Assembly: GCA_016806645.1 (NCBI GenBank)
Contig: JACSYO010001625.1
Coordinates: forward strand, 92,001-156,000
Length of the DNA: 64,000 nucleotides
DNA from: Ophiodon elongatus
Lineage: Eukaryota > Chordata > Actinopteri > Perciformes > Hexagrammidae
Direction: 5' to 3'
Positions 22,805 to 34,261 of this stretch are shown here, in pieces. A model generated the notes under the pieces. It was not told the DNA's origin. It saw only the letters and a list, made by a program, of their open reading frames with translations, and did not search any database. The position numbers were made by a program, and so were the translations under genes. Every line of letters begins with the position of its first letter. Positions within the stretch are counted from its first letter, which is position 1.

Positions 22805-23297
22805 ATCGTTTTTGAGGTACTAGTTCTTTGCTTAAGTATTTCCATGTCATGCCACTCTATACTTCTACTCCATTAGAATTCAGGTTGGAACTATTATAAG
22901 ATTTTACATTTATAAAACACATGATGAACTTATAACATATGACACATTGATTAAGACTAACCCACTGGTTCCAATCCCCTTTAGCAGTTCCACCAAAGGC
23001 AGGTTTCAGCTCAGGTGTTCTTGTTTAGTGTAACTGACCACAGAGGGGAAATCTTTCTAATATTTTACAGTTGCCTCCCAGTCCGGCCGCTCTAATCGGA
23101 TCTCAGAGGACACACAGACCCGATCTGCTCGCTCGCAAACAACAGTGCGGACAGTCTGTCTTAAAGACCTGGTTTGAGAAACAAATCAGATTTGCCTGCA
23201 GTCTGAACGTGGTCTCAAACTTGCATTCTTTCACTGAAGTAACATTTTGAGTATTTCTTACAGTGCGGCACTGGATACTTCTTCCACCACTGATTTT
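22805..23297 (+). repeat. dispersed repeat family B, long degraded copy
   Basis: The left part has CTTAAGTATTTCCATGTCATG and TACTTCTACTCCATTAGAATT, matching 38040-38235 in order. The right end GGATACTTCTTCCACCACTG is the end I recall for this percomorph repeat, whose other end is AGTGGTGGAA-like. About 235 bp in the middle are not recognised and may be an insertion. Confidence 0.6.
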
Positions 23298-23541
23298 GAC
23301 ATCTTGTAGGAATGGTGACTCAATCTTTCCAGTGAGATGATTGGTGAGCGGCCGGCTGTGCAGTTTTTAGGTTAGAAATCAGAAAGACTGTGTCTCGCAC
23401 CGTGTCTCGTATGTTTGCCTGTTTATATGTTTGATGTTTCCGATGTTGGCTTCGGGCTCTGTATTGGATTTGCAAATATGGAACATATTAAAACAGTGTG
23501 ATGAAGGGCAAAAAAAGTTAAGGTGATTAATTTGACGTGAA

Positions 23542-23543
<2 letters not shown>

Positions 23544-23619
<76 letters not shown>
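23544..23619. repeat. (CA)n microsatellite
   Basis: About 38 uninterrupted CA units. Confidence 0.95.
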
Positions 23620-23620
<1 letters not shown>

Positions 23621-23639
23621 CAGAACAGTAACACATTAA

Positions 23640-24200
23640 AAGCTTGCGAAGCCATTTGGTCTTCTCTCTTCATCCCACATTCCAGGGGAGTTCTCTAGCT
23701 CGGGGTGAAAGGACACACCCTGTGAGAACGGAGGACAGAGGGAGGGAGGAGGCGTATACGTCAGCCTCCACTTTCAACGCTTTGGTTCCTGACTGAAACT
23801 TTTTTTTTTCCTCATCTGACCCGAGGAGGAGAACTGAAGGGAGGACATTTTGCTTCACTGACTGATATGCAGGCTTTTGTCTTTCTGTCAACTTTTCAAC
23901 TTTTCAACTTTTCTTTTCTGCAGGAAGTGGATGGGTGATGGGCCTGCTGGTGCTCGGCACCGAATGTTTTAGGTTATTCCGTTAGCCACACACATCGAAA
24001 CGTAGGCATATAGGAAGGGAAGGCGGGTCTTAGAGGTTGAGGCACTGCACATTGATGCTGTTGAAGGAGCGGTGATGATGGGTCACTTTCACATCTCAAT
24101 GAGAAAACATGGTAAAGTGTTCTCTGTTGTGTAAAGACTCATCTCATTACCCTACATATTCCTTATGTGCGGGGACTGACCCCAAAGGGGACAGCTGATG
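23640..24200. other. noncoding stretch, nothing recognised
   Basis: Contains a small TTTTCAAC direct repeat at 23890-23912. No gene. Confidence 0.45.
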
Positions 24201-24207
24201 TGGGTCA

Positions 24208-24243
24208 CCTGTGGTGTCACCTGTGGTGTCACCTGTGGTGTCC
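24208..24243. repeat. 12-bp tandem repeat, three units
   Basis: Three exact copies of ACCTGTGGTGTC. Confidence 0.85.
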
Positions 24244-24259
24244 TGTGCTTATGTAAGCA

Positions 24260-24720
24260 CCGCACATGCGTGGCCTCTCCAAAGCGGCTTTTAGCTTGAG
24301 AGATAGTCTGACCACTCAGAGAACCTGGGTTACTCCTGTAATCCTCCGATTTGTTTGTGTCCAAAGAAAAGTGAGTTTACTTTTATTCAAGTTTATTTAT
24401 TTTAGTTGTTTCCAACTTCAATCCATTAAACTAATACGAAATAATAATAAGATATTCATTTTGACATAGTGACAAAGCAAGTTTATACTGACCGAAAAGG
24501 TCTTGGTGAAGCCTGACATTACTACACCTACCCTTTTATTTTGTAGAATTATCATACATTTTCTGCACTGAAAATAAGAAACAAGATCAAATATATGTAT
24601 GCTATATATACCCAAAAGGTTTTTTTAATATATAAAGTGTATTACGCATTTTCAGTTCCTTATCAGAATTATTCCACAAAGGAACTTCTTTGACTGTTTG
24701 CGTTTTGTTCTCATCTTTGT
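24260..24720. other. noncoding stretch, nothing recognised
   Basis: AT-rich. No gene seen. Confidence 0.45.
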
Positions 24721-24724
24721 TAGC

Positions 24725-24900
24725 AGCTGGCTAGTGAACATACATCTAGAAAGAATCTGGTATTCTCTCGGGAGGTGGTGGAGACCAAAACAGCTAAAAG
24801 AGCTAAAAGCGTGTGCCTATTGGACTGAACGATAACGTTGCTGTGTGTCCACTGGGTGTGTGAACAGCCAACTGCTTGCTAACACGTTCACGAGAAAACT
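24725..24900 (+). repeat. dispersed repeat family D, partial copy
   Basis: CTCTCGGGAGGTGGTGGAGACC, AAAACAG and CAGCTGGCTAGTGAACAT are reverse-complement relatives of the family D sequence at 34380-34450 (TTGGTCCCCACCAACTCC, TGAGAGAATTATCTGGC). Confidence 0.5.
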
Positions 24901-25170
24901 TTATGAAGTAATAATACCTTAGTGTTGTGTTCAGAGCTTGTTGTGCTGCCCCAAGTTGCCAAAAACAACTTTGAATTGGAAGCCGCATGTGATGACATTT
25001 TCCAAACCATTTCGCGTCAGTAGCACCGAAAGGGCTTTGTGAGAAAGTTTAAAGGCAGTGAAGGCTTTAAGAGAACACCCAACAAAACCAGCTTGTGTTC
25101 ATTTCCTGGTATGACCTGTTGGTGAATCTGCTTTTTCCATTCTGAGGAGACAGAGGGGGGAGGGGGGAGG

Positions 25171-25189
25171 AGTGTGTGTGTGTGTGTGT

Positions 25190-25220
<31 letters not shown>

Positions 25221-25246
25221 CACGCGTGTGTGTTTGTGTGTGCGTG
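25171..25246. repeat. (GT)n microsatellite
   Basis: GT units with ATGT, CACGC and TT interruptions. Confidence 0.95.
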
Positions 25247-25414
25247 TGCTTGTCTGACTGGGCGAGCAAAAAAGAGGAAGGAGAAAAAGTCCAACTAAGT
25301 AGGGAAAAGGAGAGAGAGACACATCTTCTGCCCAGAATGCATGTTAGTGACCTGCGTTGTCATCTACAGGCAGCCAATCAGAGAGGACCTCCACTGCCTT
25401 TTGGCTCAACCCAA

Positions 25415-25419
<5 letters not shown>

Positions 25420-25449
<30 letters not shown>
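25420..25449. repeat. (CA)n microsatellite
   Basis: About 15 CA units. Confidence 0.95.
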
Positions 25450-25453
<4 letters not shown>

Positions 25454-25578
25454 CATCTGGCCTGCTGATGTTGCCTGCTGCTCCACATCAATAGCAAAGG
25501 AACTTTGAGCTCCCCCCACTCCTGTTGATGGCTCCGCCCCCTCTGAAGTAAATCCTGAGACAGACCAGAACAGCAGAG

Positions 25579-25580
<2 letters not shown>

Positions 25581-25631
<51 letters not shown>
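25581..25631. repeat. (CA)n microsatellite
   Basis: About 25 CA units, 24 bp from the next TC array. Confidence 0.95.
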
Positions 25632-25634
<3 letters not shown>

Positions 25635-25653
25635 TTAAGCCTCCTTTTTGTGA

Positions 25654-25655
<2 letters not shown>

Positions 25656-25715
<60 letters not shown>
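25656..25715. repeat. (TC)n microsatellite
   Basis: About 30 uninterrupted TC units, a polypurine/polypyrimidine mirror tract able to form triplex DNA. Confidence 0.95.
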
Positions 25716-25718
<3 letters not shown>

Positions 25719-25849
25719 CACACACACATATTTTAACATAAACTGTCATGCTGAGTCCTGTGTTAATAAACACTGTCTTGAAGCTGGGGGTGGGGGGGAT
25801 ATTTCTGTTCGAAAGCAAACTCAGCTTGAAGCCTTATCACACACACACA

Positions 25850-26555
25850 AACACATATATTTCATTTATCAAAACAAATAGATATTTTTACAGTTGAAAT
25901 ACATAAGCAACAAATGCACTGCTTGAGGGTTTACAGCTGATTGGTGCAGAGCACAACTGTGGCAATCAAATTTGTAGATGAAAAAGTCCCGCGAGCAAAC
26001 CTGCATTATATGTTTCCCAAAATCATGCTTACAAGGACCAGCAAACGTTGAGACACGTGTTTATTTTCGGTGAATGATTAGAAAGGCTGCATCTGAGTCG
26101 GTAAACGCATCACATTATATCAGCTAGCTATATCTCCTCAGCAAACCCAACTTTCATCGCAATGTTAACGTCAGAGCTACATTTAGATGAGTGTCGACAT
26201 CCCGGCGAGGGATTTAGTCGCAAGCTCTTTTTTGACGCTTGTTGTTGATTAAATATTTGTAAAAACCAGGAGGCAGAGGTAAAAATGGTGACCAATAAAA
26301 AGTTACTAATAACTAAGTCTGTTAAATTAGTCGAGTCCAAGTTTTAGTTATAAAAAAAGGAGTTAATAATTTCTTAAAAATAGCTGGCCCCTGTAATTCA
26401 GTTCAGCTGTGACTCAAAGAGGAGTAAATTGTGCATTTGTTCAACACGTTCTCACTGACAAACTCATCACATACTGACGCTCGCTCAGTGGCCCTACGCT
26501 TTAAACTACGACACACATCTTTACTGTCCATTAGCTTGTCTTTTAGAAACAAACC
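25850..26555. other. noncoding stretch, nothing recognised
   Basis: No supported feature. Confidence 0.5.
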
Positions 26556-26559
26556 TCCA

Positions 26560-26768
26560 TATTCACGGGAAGTTAGGGTTTATGCCACAAAACCACTCCA
26601 TTAGGTTTAGAAAAGGAGCGTGGTCGACGTGAACTTGACTGACTAAACACTCACGGGAATTACGACTCACGTGACAAAGTGTCATCTTTAACTTTTAGTT
26701 TTGCATGGGACATGAGCGATAGTCCCCTGAATGCAAGTCCTGTGTCTGTTTGACCCGTCCACCAACCC
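26560..26768 (+). repeat. dispersed repeat family C, copy 3
   Basis: Shared words are CCATTAGGTTTAGAAAAGGAG, CGTGGTCGACGTGAACTTGAC, GCAAGTCCTGTGTCTGTTTGAC and CCGTCCACC. Its right end abuts the SINE head. Confidence 0.6.
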
Positions 26769-26774
26769 CATCGG

Positions 26775-27095
26775 GCCCGTCCTGTGACCAAGCGACTGTG
26801 TGGTATAGCAAGGTCGTCCTTAAATCAGAGGATCGGTAGTTCGATCCCCGGCTCCGCTAATCTAGGTCGATGTGTCCTTGGGCAAGACACTTAACCCCAA
26901 ATTGCTCCCGTAAGCTGTGCCCTGCGTTGTGTGAATGTTAGCTAGTCCTGATGGGCAGGTGGCACCTTGCTTGGTAGCTCCTCCCATCAGTGTATGAATG
27001 GTTATGTATGAATGATGACACGTAGTGTTAAAGAGCTTTGAGTGGTCAGAAGACTAGAAAAGTGCGATACAAATACAGTTCTATTTACCATTTAT
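26775..27095 (+). mobile_element. tRNA-derived SINE, near full length
   Basis: The head has TGGTATAGCAAGG (A-box-like) and, 35 bp on, GGTAGTTCGATCCCC (B box; GTTCGATCC is conserved), the internal RNA polymerase III promoter of tRNA-derived SINEs. The body has GTGTCCTTGGGCAAGACACTT, CCCAAATTGCTCCCG, GTGTGAATGTTAGCTAGTCC and GATGGGCAGGTGGCAC. The tail has AAAGAGCTTTGAGTGGTCAG, AGACTAGAAAAGTGCGATAC and AAATACAGT. A truncated relative lies at 14108-14292. Confidence 0.85.
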
Positions 27096-27164
27096 TTGTC
27101 GAGTTGGGAGTGAGACTTGGTTTATTTGTTGGGAACTATTTACAGACGCGGCGTGTCACCACGT

Positions 27165-27272
27165 CTGTCCAAGATGGCGACGGCCAAAATGTCAAAGTCG
27201 AGGCTTCAAAACGGCAGTCCGCAAACAAATGTGCGACAACTATGTCCACTTATTATATGAAGTCTATGATTC
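27165..27272 (+). repeat. family A fragment (right end)
   Basis: CCAAGATGGCGACGGCCAAAAT, GAGGCTTCAAAACGGCAGTCC and a terminal GAAGTCTATGA match the right third of family A. Confidence 0.75.
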
Positions 27273-27279
27273 AAATCTT

Positions 27280-27940
27280 TACATTTGTTCCATCACTGAA
27301 GCTCAGAGGCATATGAGGTGACTAAGGAGTGAATAAAAATACATCTTTATTTACAATAATTTTATTGCCACATTTACAGAGTTTGCCTAGTCCTTTTCAG
27401 ACAAAACAGTTACTTTAAACCTGTTATAATGTCCTATATTTATTTATATATTGTCCTATATTTATTGTTGGGCATATCCTCATGTGTACTCCTGACTGTG
27501 AAACATGCTGCAGGATGCTTTGTATTAGCTGTAGCAAGCTAGCTTGTTGAGCTAACGCTAGGTCCACGAGTTGGCTGTCTGCAGTCGGCACTGTTTCCAG
27601 CTGATGAGCATGTGGAAGACGATATGAATGGTGTTAGTTTTGTATTGCGGTGCAGTAGGTAGTTAGTCCCAGTGTAATAATGCAGTGTAAGGAAAATACA
27701 ATCAAACTAAATGATATTCTTTTTTTAAAATGTTATTGCAGCACGCCACTCTATTCCCACTGTCTGTACAACCCTCAAGACCTCTCTCTCTCTTGTTTCC
27801 TCTATGTCTCTCGGCCTCTCTCAGTCAACCTGCCCGTGCCTGCCTACAGCATACCTCAAGTTCCAGCCCATTTCTTTGTAGACTTTCTCCACCCCTTCTC
27901 TCCTGTCCTCTTTTTCTCTGCTTCTCTGAGCTTATTTTAA
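27280..27940. other. noncoding stretch, nothing recognised
   Basis: Pyrimidine-rich at 27770-27930, which explains the Ser/Leu/Pro frames. No gene called. Confidence 0.45.
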
Positions 27941-27944
27941 CACC

Positions 27945-28350
27945 CCTGATTGTATAGAAGTCTATGAGAAAAGACTTCTCACTTGATTTATTACCTCAGT
28001 GAACATTGTAAGCATGAGTTTATGGTCTCAATCTCTAGTTTCAAGTCTTCTTCAATACTGCATGATGTTCATTTAGTAAATTATGGTCCCTTTTAGAGTA
28101 AAATAGACCATAAAGTGGAAAATGCTTTAGGGCGGGGCTTACTGTGATTGACAGGTTGCTGCCGTTACCGGAGCCCTGTAAGGCGTCTCTACGTTACTCC
28201 TCTGCATTCCAAATATGGTCACATTCGTTCACTGGTTGCAAAAAGTCAAGATGGCGACGGCCAAATTGCTAGAGGCTTCGTACTATGGTCAAAAAACCAA
28301 TGGGTGACATCACAATGACAAGGTCCACTTTTTATATACAGTCTATGGTT
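27945..28350 (+). repeat. dispersed repeat family A, full-length copy
   Basis: Runs from TTGTATAGAAGTCTATGAG to TATATACAGTCTATGG with all family A landmarks, including GGGCGGGGCTTACTGTGATTG, CCAAATATGGTCACATTCG, AAGATGGCGACGG and CCAATGGGTGACATCAC. About 400 bp, no coding content. Confidence 0.8.
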
Positions 28351-28379
28351 CTAACCGACCTTTGAATATCGCTCCGTTG

Positions 28380-28870
28380 TTTGTTCTGCCACGGAGGTGA
28401 AAAAAAGGGAACCGGTGAAAAGGACCCTGTGGTGGCGGGGCGTGGTTGGGCTCAGCTGCAGAAGGCACAGAGTGGGGGAGTGGGTCAGGGAACGGTGCCG
28501 GAAGAGGCTTAATTGGCCTCAGCTGGTCTTGATCGGGTGATTGTGTCTCTCCCCTATACAAACCCCAGTAGGGATGGAGGAGTGAGAGAGAGGAGAAAAA
28601 GAGAGGAGGAATGGAGGAAAAAGCATAGTGTAAAGGTCGTGGTTAGTTCCCGCCTTACGCACCCCCTAATCTTGGGAACCGATTGGTTGAGTTAATGAGG
28701 CAGGCTGCGGGGGTGCGTTCACGACGGACAGGGTCATGCGGTATGTGTGCCGCCAGGTTATCCGATGCTGCGGACGGGGAGGGGGAAATTAATTCCACTC
28801 CATGGAAAATCTTCCAGCGGGAAAACCCCTCAATATAAGCGCTAAAAACTATCATTCATGCATTCATCAT
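28380..28870. repeat. possible old LTR or repeat fragment
   Basis: GTGGTGGCGGGGCGTGGTTGGG, CTCAGCTGCAG, GCTTAATTGGCCTCAGCTGG and CTCCCCTATACAAACC look like a retroelement promoter region with a CTATACAAA TATA-like box. No second LTR or target duplication was found, so the call is weak. Confidence 0.3.
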
Positions 28871-28874
28871 TTCA

Positions 28875-29512
28875 CGTCTTGATGATTAAGGTGTCATTTC
28901 TATCAGCGTTAGTAAAAAACATGTCTGCAACTTGTTCCAAAACTCCGCTGCTAGGATTTGAACCACAACAAAGACAGTCCGGCACATTTCCCTCATAGCT
29001 TTTGCATCCCTACAGGAAATTTTATTGGTAATTTTTAAGGCTCTAATGGGCCTTGTGCGTGTTTATGTTACTAAGCTACCAATTTCCAATGCGCCAATGC
29101 ATCTCCTTATTTTCCCCCCAGCTTTTTGGAGGGGCAATTCTACTCATAAAACTTGCAGTCTTTTCATAACTGGTAAAAATACTGGAAGAGAGATTAGGCA
29201 TATATAGATAATGCCCATTGTTTTTCTTTAGTGATAGTGAATGTGGACAGGCGACATGGGGAGATGGCTATAATCAAACAGGCTACATTGCAATAACATA
29301 TTATGCGTCTTAAAGACTATACTAACAAATGTAAAATATTTGTACATTTTGTATTTTTATAATTTTTTTTCACATACATTGTTTAAAAAAGCCTGCATTA
29401 AAACGTCTTCTCTATTGGAACAATATTATGAAGAAAGAATGAGAGAATGCTTGAGAAAGCAGTAAATAATGAATAAAATAATTTCTCTAATCAATTCTAG
29501 CCACGTCTATAC
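28875..29512. other. AT-rich noncoding stretch, nothing recognised
   Basis: No supported feature. Confidence 0.5.
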
Positions 29513-29514
29513 CG

Positions 29515-29930
29515 TATTAGAGGTCCTATATTGTAGAAAGTGATATTTCTGTCTTTTTTTCATTATAAAGCAGATACATAGCACTTAAATGCTATGCAAA
29601 TACTGTGAAAGAATCAAAAAGCCAAATCCATGTAATGTAGACGGTCAGTCACAAATATACAGTCACCAGTAAAATTGCCGCTAAACTCCGCGTCGTTGAC
29701 ACACACACACCAGTTTCCCGCTACAGTGACGCTGTGAAGACGGCGACACCGCAGATGCGGACCAATCACAGCTGACTGGGGGTTTTTGGGAGATGAATAC
29801 AGGTATATTCAGACTGGCAATATGAGAAAAAATTTTCAACATTAAATCATGTAAACATGTTCTAGTAGAAACCCCAAATACAAGCAGGAATGTGAAAATG
29901 AGCGCGATGTGTCTCCTTTAAGTGTCTTTT
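29515..29930. repeat. interspersed repeat, percomorph type
   Basis: Word order AGGTCCTATATTGTAGAAAGTG, TTTCTGTCTTTTTTTCATT, ATACTGTGAAAGAATC, GGACCAATCACAGCTGACTGG, ATGAATACAGGTATATTCAG, TAAATCATGTAAACATGTTC, TAGTAGAAACCCCAAATACAAG and GTGTCTCCTTTAA is one I recall from many percomorph genomes. Only one copy is in this window, so the call rests on memory. Confidence 0.5.
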
Positions 29931-30049
29931 ATGGCTTTATGAAGCCTGATCAATTGTCATAAATGAACCTATATAATACCTTTTAAGATTTTGCAAAAAT
30001 TATTGCAAACAATTTAACATTATTAGTGGATATCCTGCTTGTAAGATAT

Positions 30050-30330
30050 GAAATTCCCCAGACCAGATCATCTGGAACTGCTTTCCTTCCTGTTCCTATT
30101 TGCAGCTCCATGTAGTTACGTGGCTCAAAAACCAGTTCTCACAGGAGGTTTGGAACCTTTTTGTACTCCCTATTGTAGCCTCTATGTTTTTATTTCTAAT
30201 TCTTGCTTTGAATATTTGTGAATGTTAGTTTCTTACAAAATAATTTCTTATATAAAGCACTTTGAATTTTGTCTCACTTTGTGAACTGTGCTCCATAAAT
30301 ACACTTTATGCAATACTACATAATTACAAG
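30050..30330 (+). repeat. possible SINE/LINE 3' tail
   Basis: TATATAAAGCACTTTGAATTTTG followed by TGAACTGTGCTCCATAAATAC is a tail type I recall from fish SINEs. No head recognised. Confidence 0.35.
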
Positions 30331-30470
30331 CCACATATTGTTTCACGGCTGTGCTTTGTATTGTCCGTTTGGACCTTGCAAGTCAAGTGAGCATGTCTGT
30401 GAGTGGGTGTTTCTTTAAGTCTGGATGTCTCTCGATCAACCTCAATGTAAAGCTCCCTCTAGTGGATTTA

Positions 30471-30511
30471 GTGTATAACCAATGGATTGCCTAAATCCAT
30501 TGGTTATACAC
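30471..30511. repeat. perfect 18-bp inverted repeat, 5-base loop
   Basis: GTGTATAACCAATGGATT at 30471-30488 is the exact reverse complement of 30494-30511, with loop GCCTA. It contains CCAAT and ATTGG in the two arms. Confidence 0.95.
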
Positions 30512-30514
30512 GTG

Positions 30515-30850
30515 TACTGTTTTCTCCAGTCGGGGAAAAAAGAAAGCAGCAGAGTTGGCATACTAGCCGTGCATTATGGGAGCTCTCAGCATGGCGTGGA
30601 ACAGACTCTGACCAATGGGGGTCACTTGGCTGAAGTTTGAACTGGATGTGCTGTCGACCTCAGCCGTCCAAACCCATCCAGCACCAGACCAGCCTCATGT
30701 AATTCTATGTTGCAGTAATCACACACACACAGGGAAGTCTACTTTCAGTACCGTGGTTTTCTGCACATGCCTGAGTTTTAACTCTCAACTCTATCTTTCT
30801 AGCTTTATTCTACATCCAAACCAAAGTAGACAAATGCACGGACACACACA
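30515..30850. other. noncoding stretch, nothing recognised
   Basis: No supported feature. Confidence 0.45.
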
Positions 30851-30856
30851 GTAAAA

Positions 30857-30941
30857 ACACACACACACACACGCACACACACACACACAGACACACACAC
30901 GCACACACACACACACACAGACACAGACACACACAGACACA

Positions 30942-30986
<45 letters not shown>

Positions 30987-31029
30987 ACACACGCACACAC
31001 ACACACGCACACACGCACACACACACACA
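30857..31029. repeat. long (CA)n microsatellite
   Basis: About 170 bp of CA with periodic CAGA and CACG interruptions, the longest dinucleotide array in the window. Confidence 0.95.
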
Positions 31030-31039
31030 AACAAGCTGG

Positions 31040-31405
31040 GCGTTATATTCTGAGTTCCTTTTTTAAGGATCACATAGATCTGACTTTTTTTTCCTGCTTT
31101 TTTCTTCACAAGCGTCCTAAACCTGCTCTGAATGCTCTAAATGGAGATCTCATGGACACAGTGCAGTCTGTGTTCGGACTGTACTTTATCAATTAGATTT
31201 ATACTGTACAGCATCATAAATAATTAAGAGTTCGGTTGGACATCAGAAGCTCATGTTCAATGTCTTGCTCAAAAATTCTAAATGGATTCTTGTACCGAAA
31301 GAAACAAACAATCCATCATACCGTCTTCATTGAATTATGGATATAAGCTGTATTCTAATGCTGCTAGCTATAACACTCACCATCATACCTGTGTCTTCAT
31401 TTATA
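31040..31405. other. noncoding stretch, nothing recognised
   Basis: No supported feature. Confidence 0.45.
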
Positions 31406-31409
31406 AGGC

Positions 31410-31490
31410 CTTGCTATCTAGATAGATACTTTATTAATCCCGCAAGGGGCCATTTTTTCGCTGCAGCAGCATTTGTACATACAGGTTATG

Positions 31491-31536
<46 letters not shown>

Positions 31537-31745
31537 AAAAACAGACTATAATGATAATATTAAATGAAATTAACTAAAAAAATGAAACAGTAGTGCCAAG
31601 ATGTAGCCAATAAACAAACAACGGTGTTATAGTTGAGTGATTGATTTGGCCAGAGGTGATTTATTGTAAAGTGTTATTGCAGTGGGCAGGAATGATCTCC
31701 TGTAATTGTTCTTGTGACAGCCGAGCTGCAGGAGATATTAAAGAT
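31410..31745 (+). repeat. interspersed repeat with internal (TA)n
   Basis: AGATAGATACTTTATTAATCCC near the left, an internal TA array at 31495-31531, and GTGTTATTGCAGTGGGCAGG with AATGATCTCCTGTAATTG on the right. I recall these words from fish retroelement 3' regions. Class uncertain. Confidence 0.45.
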
Positions 31746-31984
31746 TTTTAGTTGAGTTCTGAGCTACCAACATGACACAAGATCCCAGGATTGACTTTTA
31801 AAGTTCCTCCTGCCGACTCTGAACTGGAGAAGACAGGAGAGACAACCATTCCACTGAAGGACTTTATAGCATTACCAGCTTTTATTTCTGATGACATTTT
31901 TTATATATTAGTGATTGTTTTAAAACAGTGTGGCAGCCATGTGGGCAATAGATGTTTTGAGGGAACTAAGTGACATTTTTTGTT

Positions 31985-32340
31985 GGAAAACCAAACAAAG
32001 TGACTACAAAGAGAAACAAAACAACTATACGGAGAAACAAAACAACTACAATAAGAAATAAAACAACTACAAACAGACAATAAATAATCAAAGAGGCAAA
32101 AATGATAACAAAAAGAGTAGCAAAATGACTTCAATTACACTTAAAACAACTACAAAGAAATCTGAAATGACTATAAAGAGACACAAAAGAACTACAAAGA
32201 GATACAATACAACTACAAAGAGATACAATACAACTACAAAGAGATACAATACAACTACAAAGAGATACAATACAACTACAAAGAGATACAATACAACTAC
32301 AAAGAGATACAATACAACTACATAGAGATGCAAAATGACC
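31985..32340. repeat. 21-bp minisatellite with degenerate flanks
   Basis: The core at 32201-32326 has six units of period 21 containing GATACAATACAACTACAAAGA. Diverged related units extend left to about 31985. Frames on both strands stay open only because the period is a multiple of three. Confidence 0.9.
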
Positions 32341-32856
32341 CCATAGAGACATTTTACGTCTCTTTCAGTCTGATTCCTGTTTCTCATTTCTTCATGGCTG
32401 TTGGCAATTTGGAGTTTCTAAGTATTTCATATTAGAATATGTTGTTTATTTGGCATTAATTTATTACTCTGAATAAGATGTAACTATTTATGATGTGCAT
32501 TTTATTATTCGTCATAGACCAGGACCTCAAATGTGAGTCTTCATACATTTTTACTCAACCCGCTCCAGCATTGGATGCAGGTACACATCGCAAAACATAC
32601 ACATATTCCCTCTCCTCACAGTACATAACACAAGGTGGTTCAAGGTTCATTCCTGGGTTTTGAGTGCATTTCATTGATCCCTGCCGGCAAACAGATGAGC
32701 AGAGTCTTGAAGCTCCAGGTGATGAGATCTCCATGGCGGAGACAGCAGTCTGTAACCAGGAAAAGTGTCTCGTCCCACTGAAGCATTTGTTGAAGCATTC
32801 TAGCGTCCCCTGGTGGCCATTCTGGAATATTACCATGGGGAAACCAGCACTGTTGT
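32341..32856. other. left flank of the tandem array, nothing recognised
   Basis: A 91-codon plus frame and a 111-codon minus frame overlap here with no recognised domain. Similarity to the later units starts near 32857. Confidence 0.4.
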
Positions 32857-33030
32857 GTGTGACCAATTTACATTTACATAGTTTTCTCACTAAACGATCA
32901 AGTGTGCCATGGCATATTCATGAAACTTACAGATCATGAATACATAAAGTGAAATGTACTATCACAGCATGTGTTTAACAGTTTAACAGTGGGTGAAACA
33001 CTCGTAGAACATACAAAATAAATGCGATGA

Positions 33031-33890
33031 ACCCATTAGATGTCACACTTGTTGAAATCATTTTTCATCTGAAGTTGATCCTTTCTTCCTCCTGTCGTCT
33101 CTCTCTCACCCTCTCTCTTTCTACTCTTTCTACAGGCGCACTCGGAATCACTCAAGGTCAGTGGCAATCTCTTCGTGTTGCAATGCAGTAAAAAAAAGCA
33201 AATCCAAGGCAACCTCAAGGGGAGAAACAAGATATAAACTTTCGCATTCTAATTATATATGACCTAAGATATTATAAAAAGTCTTCATTTACTTTAGTCT
33301 TTATTATTATTTTTTTTATTTTTTTTAGAGATGACATAAGAGAGAGCGACTAAGTTGGCGGACAGAAAGTTACATCTGCTTTTTTGACTCTGAGACGAGG
33401 GGACCAGAAGTGCAATAATTCTAACTCATTTCAAGACTCATTTCTGCCCCTCGAAATGACATATTAATACTTTTTTATTGTCACCTTAAAGTAGAACTCC
33501 TTTAGATTTCATTCCTGGTTGATTTATAGTTTCTATTCGAGTGACAACAATGGAATTGTGCTTGAAGCTTAGCAGTCTGGAGCCTTGGGCTACCACTTCC
33601 ATTCAATACTAATATGCTTTTTTTTGCAATTTTTTAAAGAGAAGTAAAAACAATTTTGGGATACAATGTTGAAAAACTGTAATAGAGAATAATTTTTTTC
33701 CAGGAATGTCACCACGGCCACCCAGTTTGTAACATAGCATATTTAGGAATATTGCAATACTTTAGTCAGTGGGTAAAAGTCACTTAACAGACATTTATTT
33801 AAACGAAAAACTTCAAGATTGACACTTAAAACCAAACAATTCAAATAGATGGTAAAAATGTTTTTAAAACACTACTCTTATACAATGTTG
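33031..33890. other. unit 1, stretch without gene
   Basis: Nothing recognised. A pyrimidine tract plus AG at 33110-33135 and a GTCAGT at 33157 frame a 21-base segment that could mimic a microexon, but there is no supporting neighbour. Confidence 0.4.
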
Positions 33891-34261
33891 ATTCAATGGC
33901 ATTTCTTTCTAAATATTGGGCCACTTGCTAATGTAGTCTACTCGCTAATAGCACATGGAACTGGAAGTCGGTCACTATTTGTCAATTTTTGTCTCAACAA
34001 GCCACTGCAATCGCCGTACTTCTGTTGTCAAACTGCGTGCGCACACTTATGTACATCATCATTGGTTTCAAACTACAGAACGGTTTAAACACCCAAGAGA
34101 CTAGACTTGTTGTTTTTATTGGTCACATCACACACACAGATTCAACGACTCTGATACCACAGGTCGTGTTACAAGGTAGGATTTAAGCTGCATCAATAGA
34201 TTTTATATATACTTTTTAAATAAGTTGAAATACTTATCATCCTTTCATGTTGTTATTGCTA

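Noticed and set aside
26790..26860. tRNA-like segment with A and B boxes
   Set aside because: It is the head of a SINE that continues into the SINE body, and no complete cloverleaf was found, so not called as a tRNA gene.
30791..31109. Cys/Val-rich frames of 73-99 codons
   Set aside because: Pure translation of CA/GT microsatellite. The same applies to frames at 8741-9200, 12228-12713, 13376-13717, 20134-20424, 23379-23636 and 25017-25818.
23520..32340. Tandem arrays considered as a CRISPR-like array
   Set aside because: Units are contiguous with no unique spacers, in a vertebrate-type genome.
32088..32387. 99-codon hydrophobic repeat frame (LYLFVVV units)
   Set aside because: Translation of the 21-bp minisatellite, open on both strands.
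33136..33156. Possible 21-base microexon between a pyrimidine tract plus AG and GTCAGT
   Set aside because: No neighbouring exons or conserved protein context. Splice-like words are common by chance.
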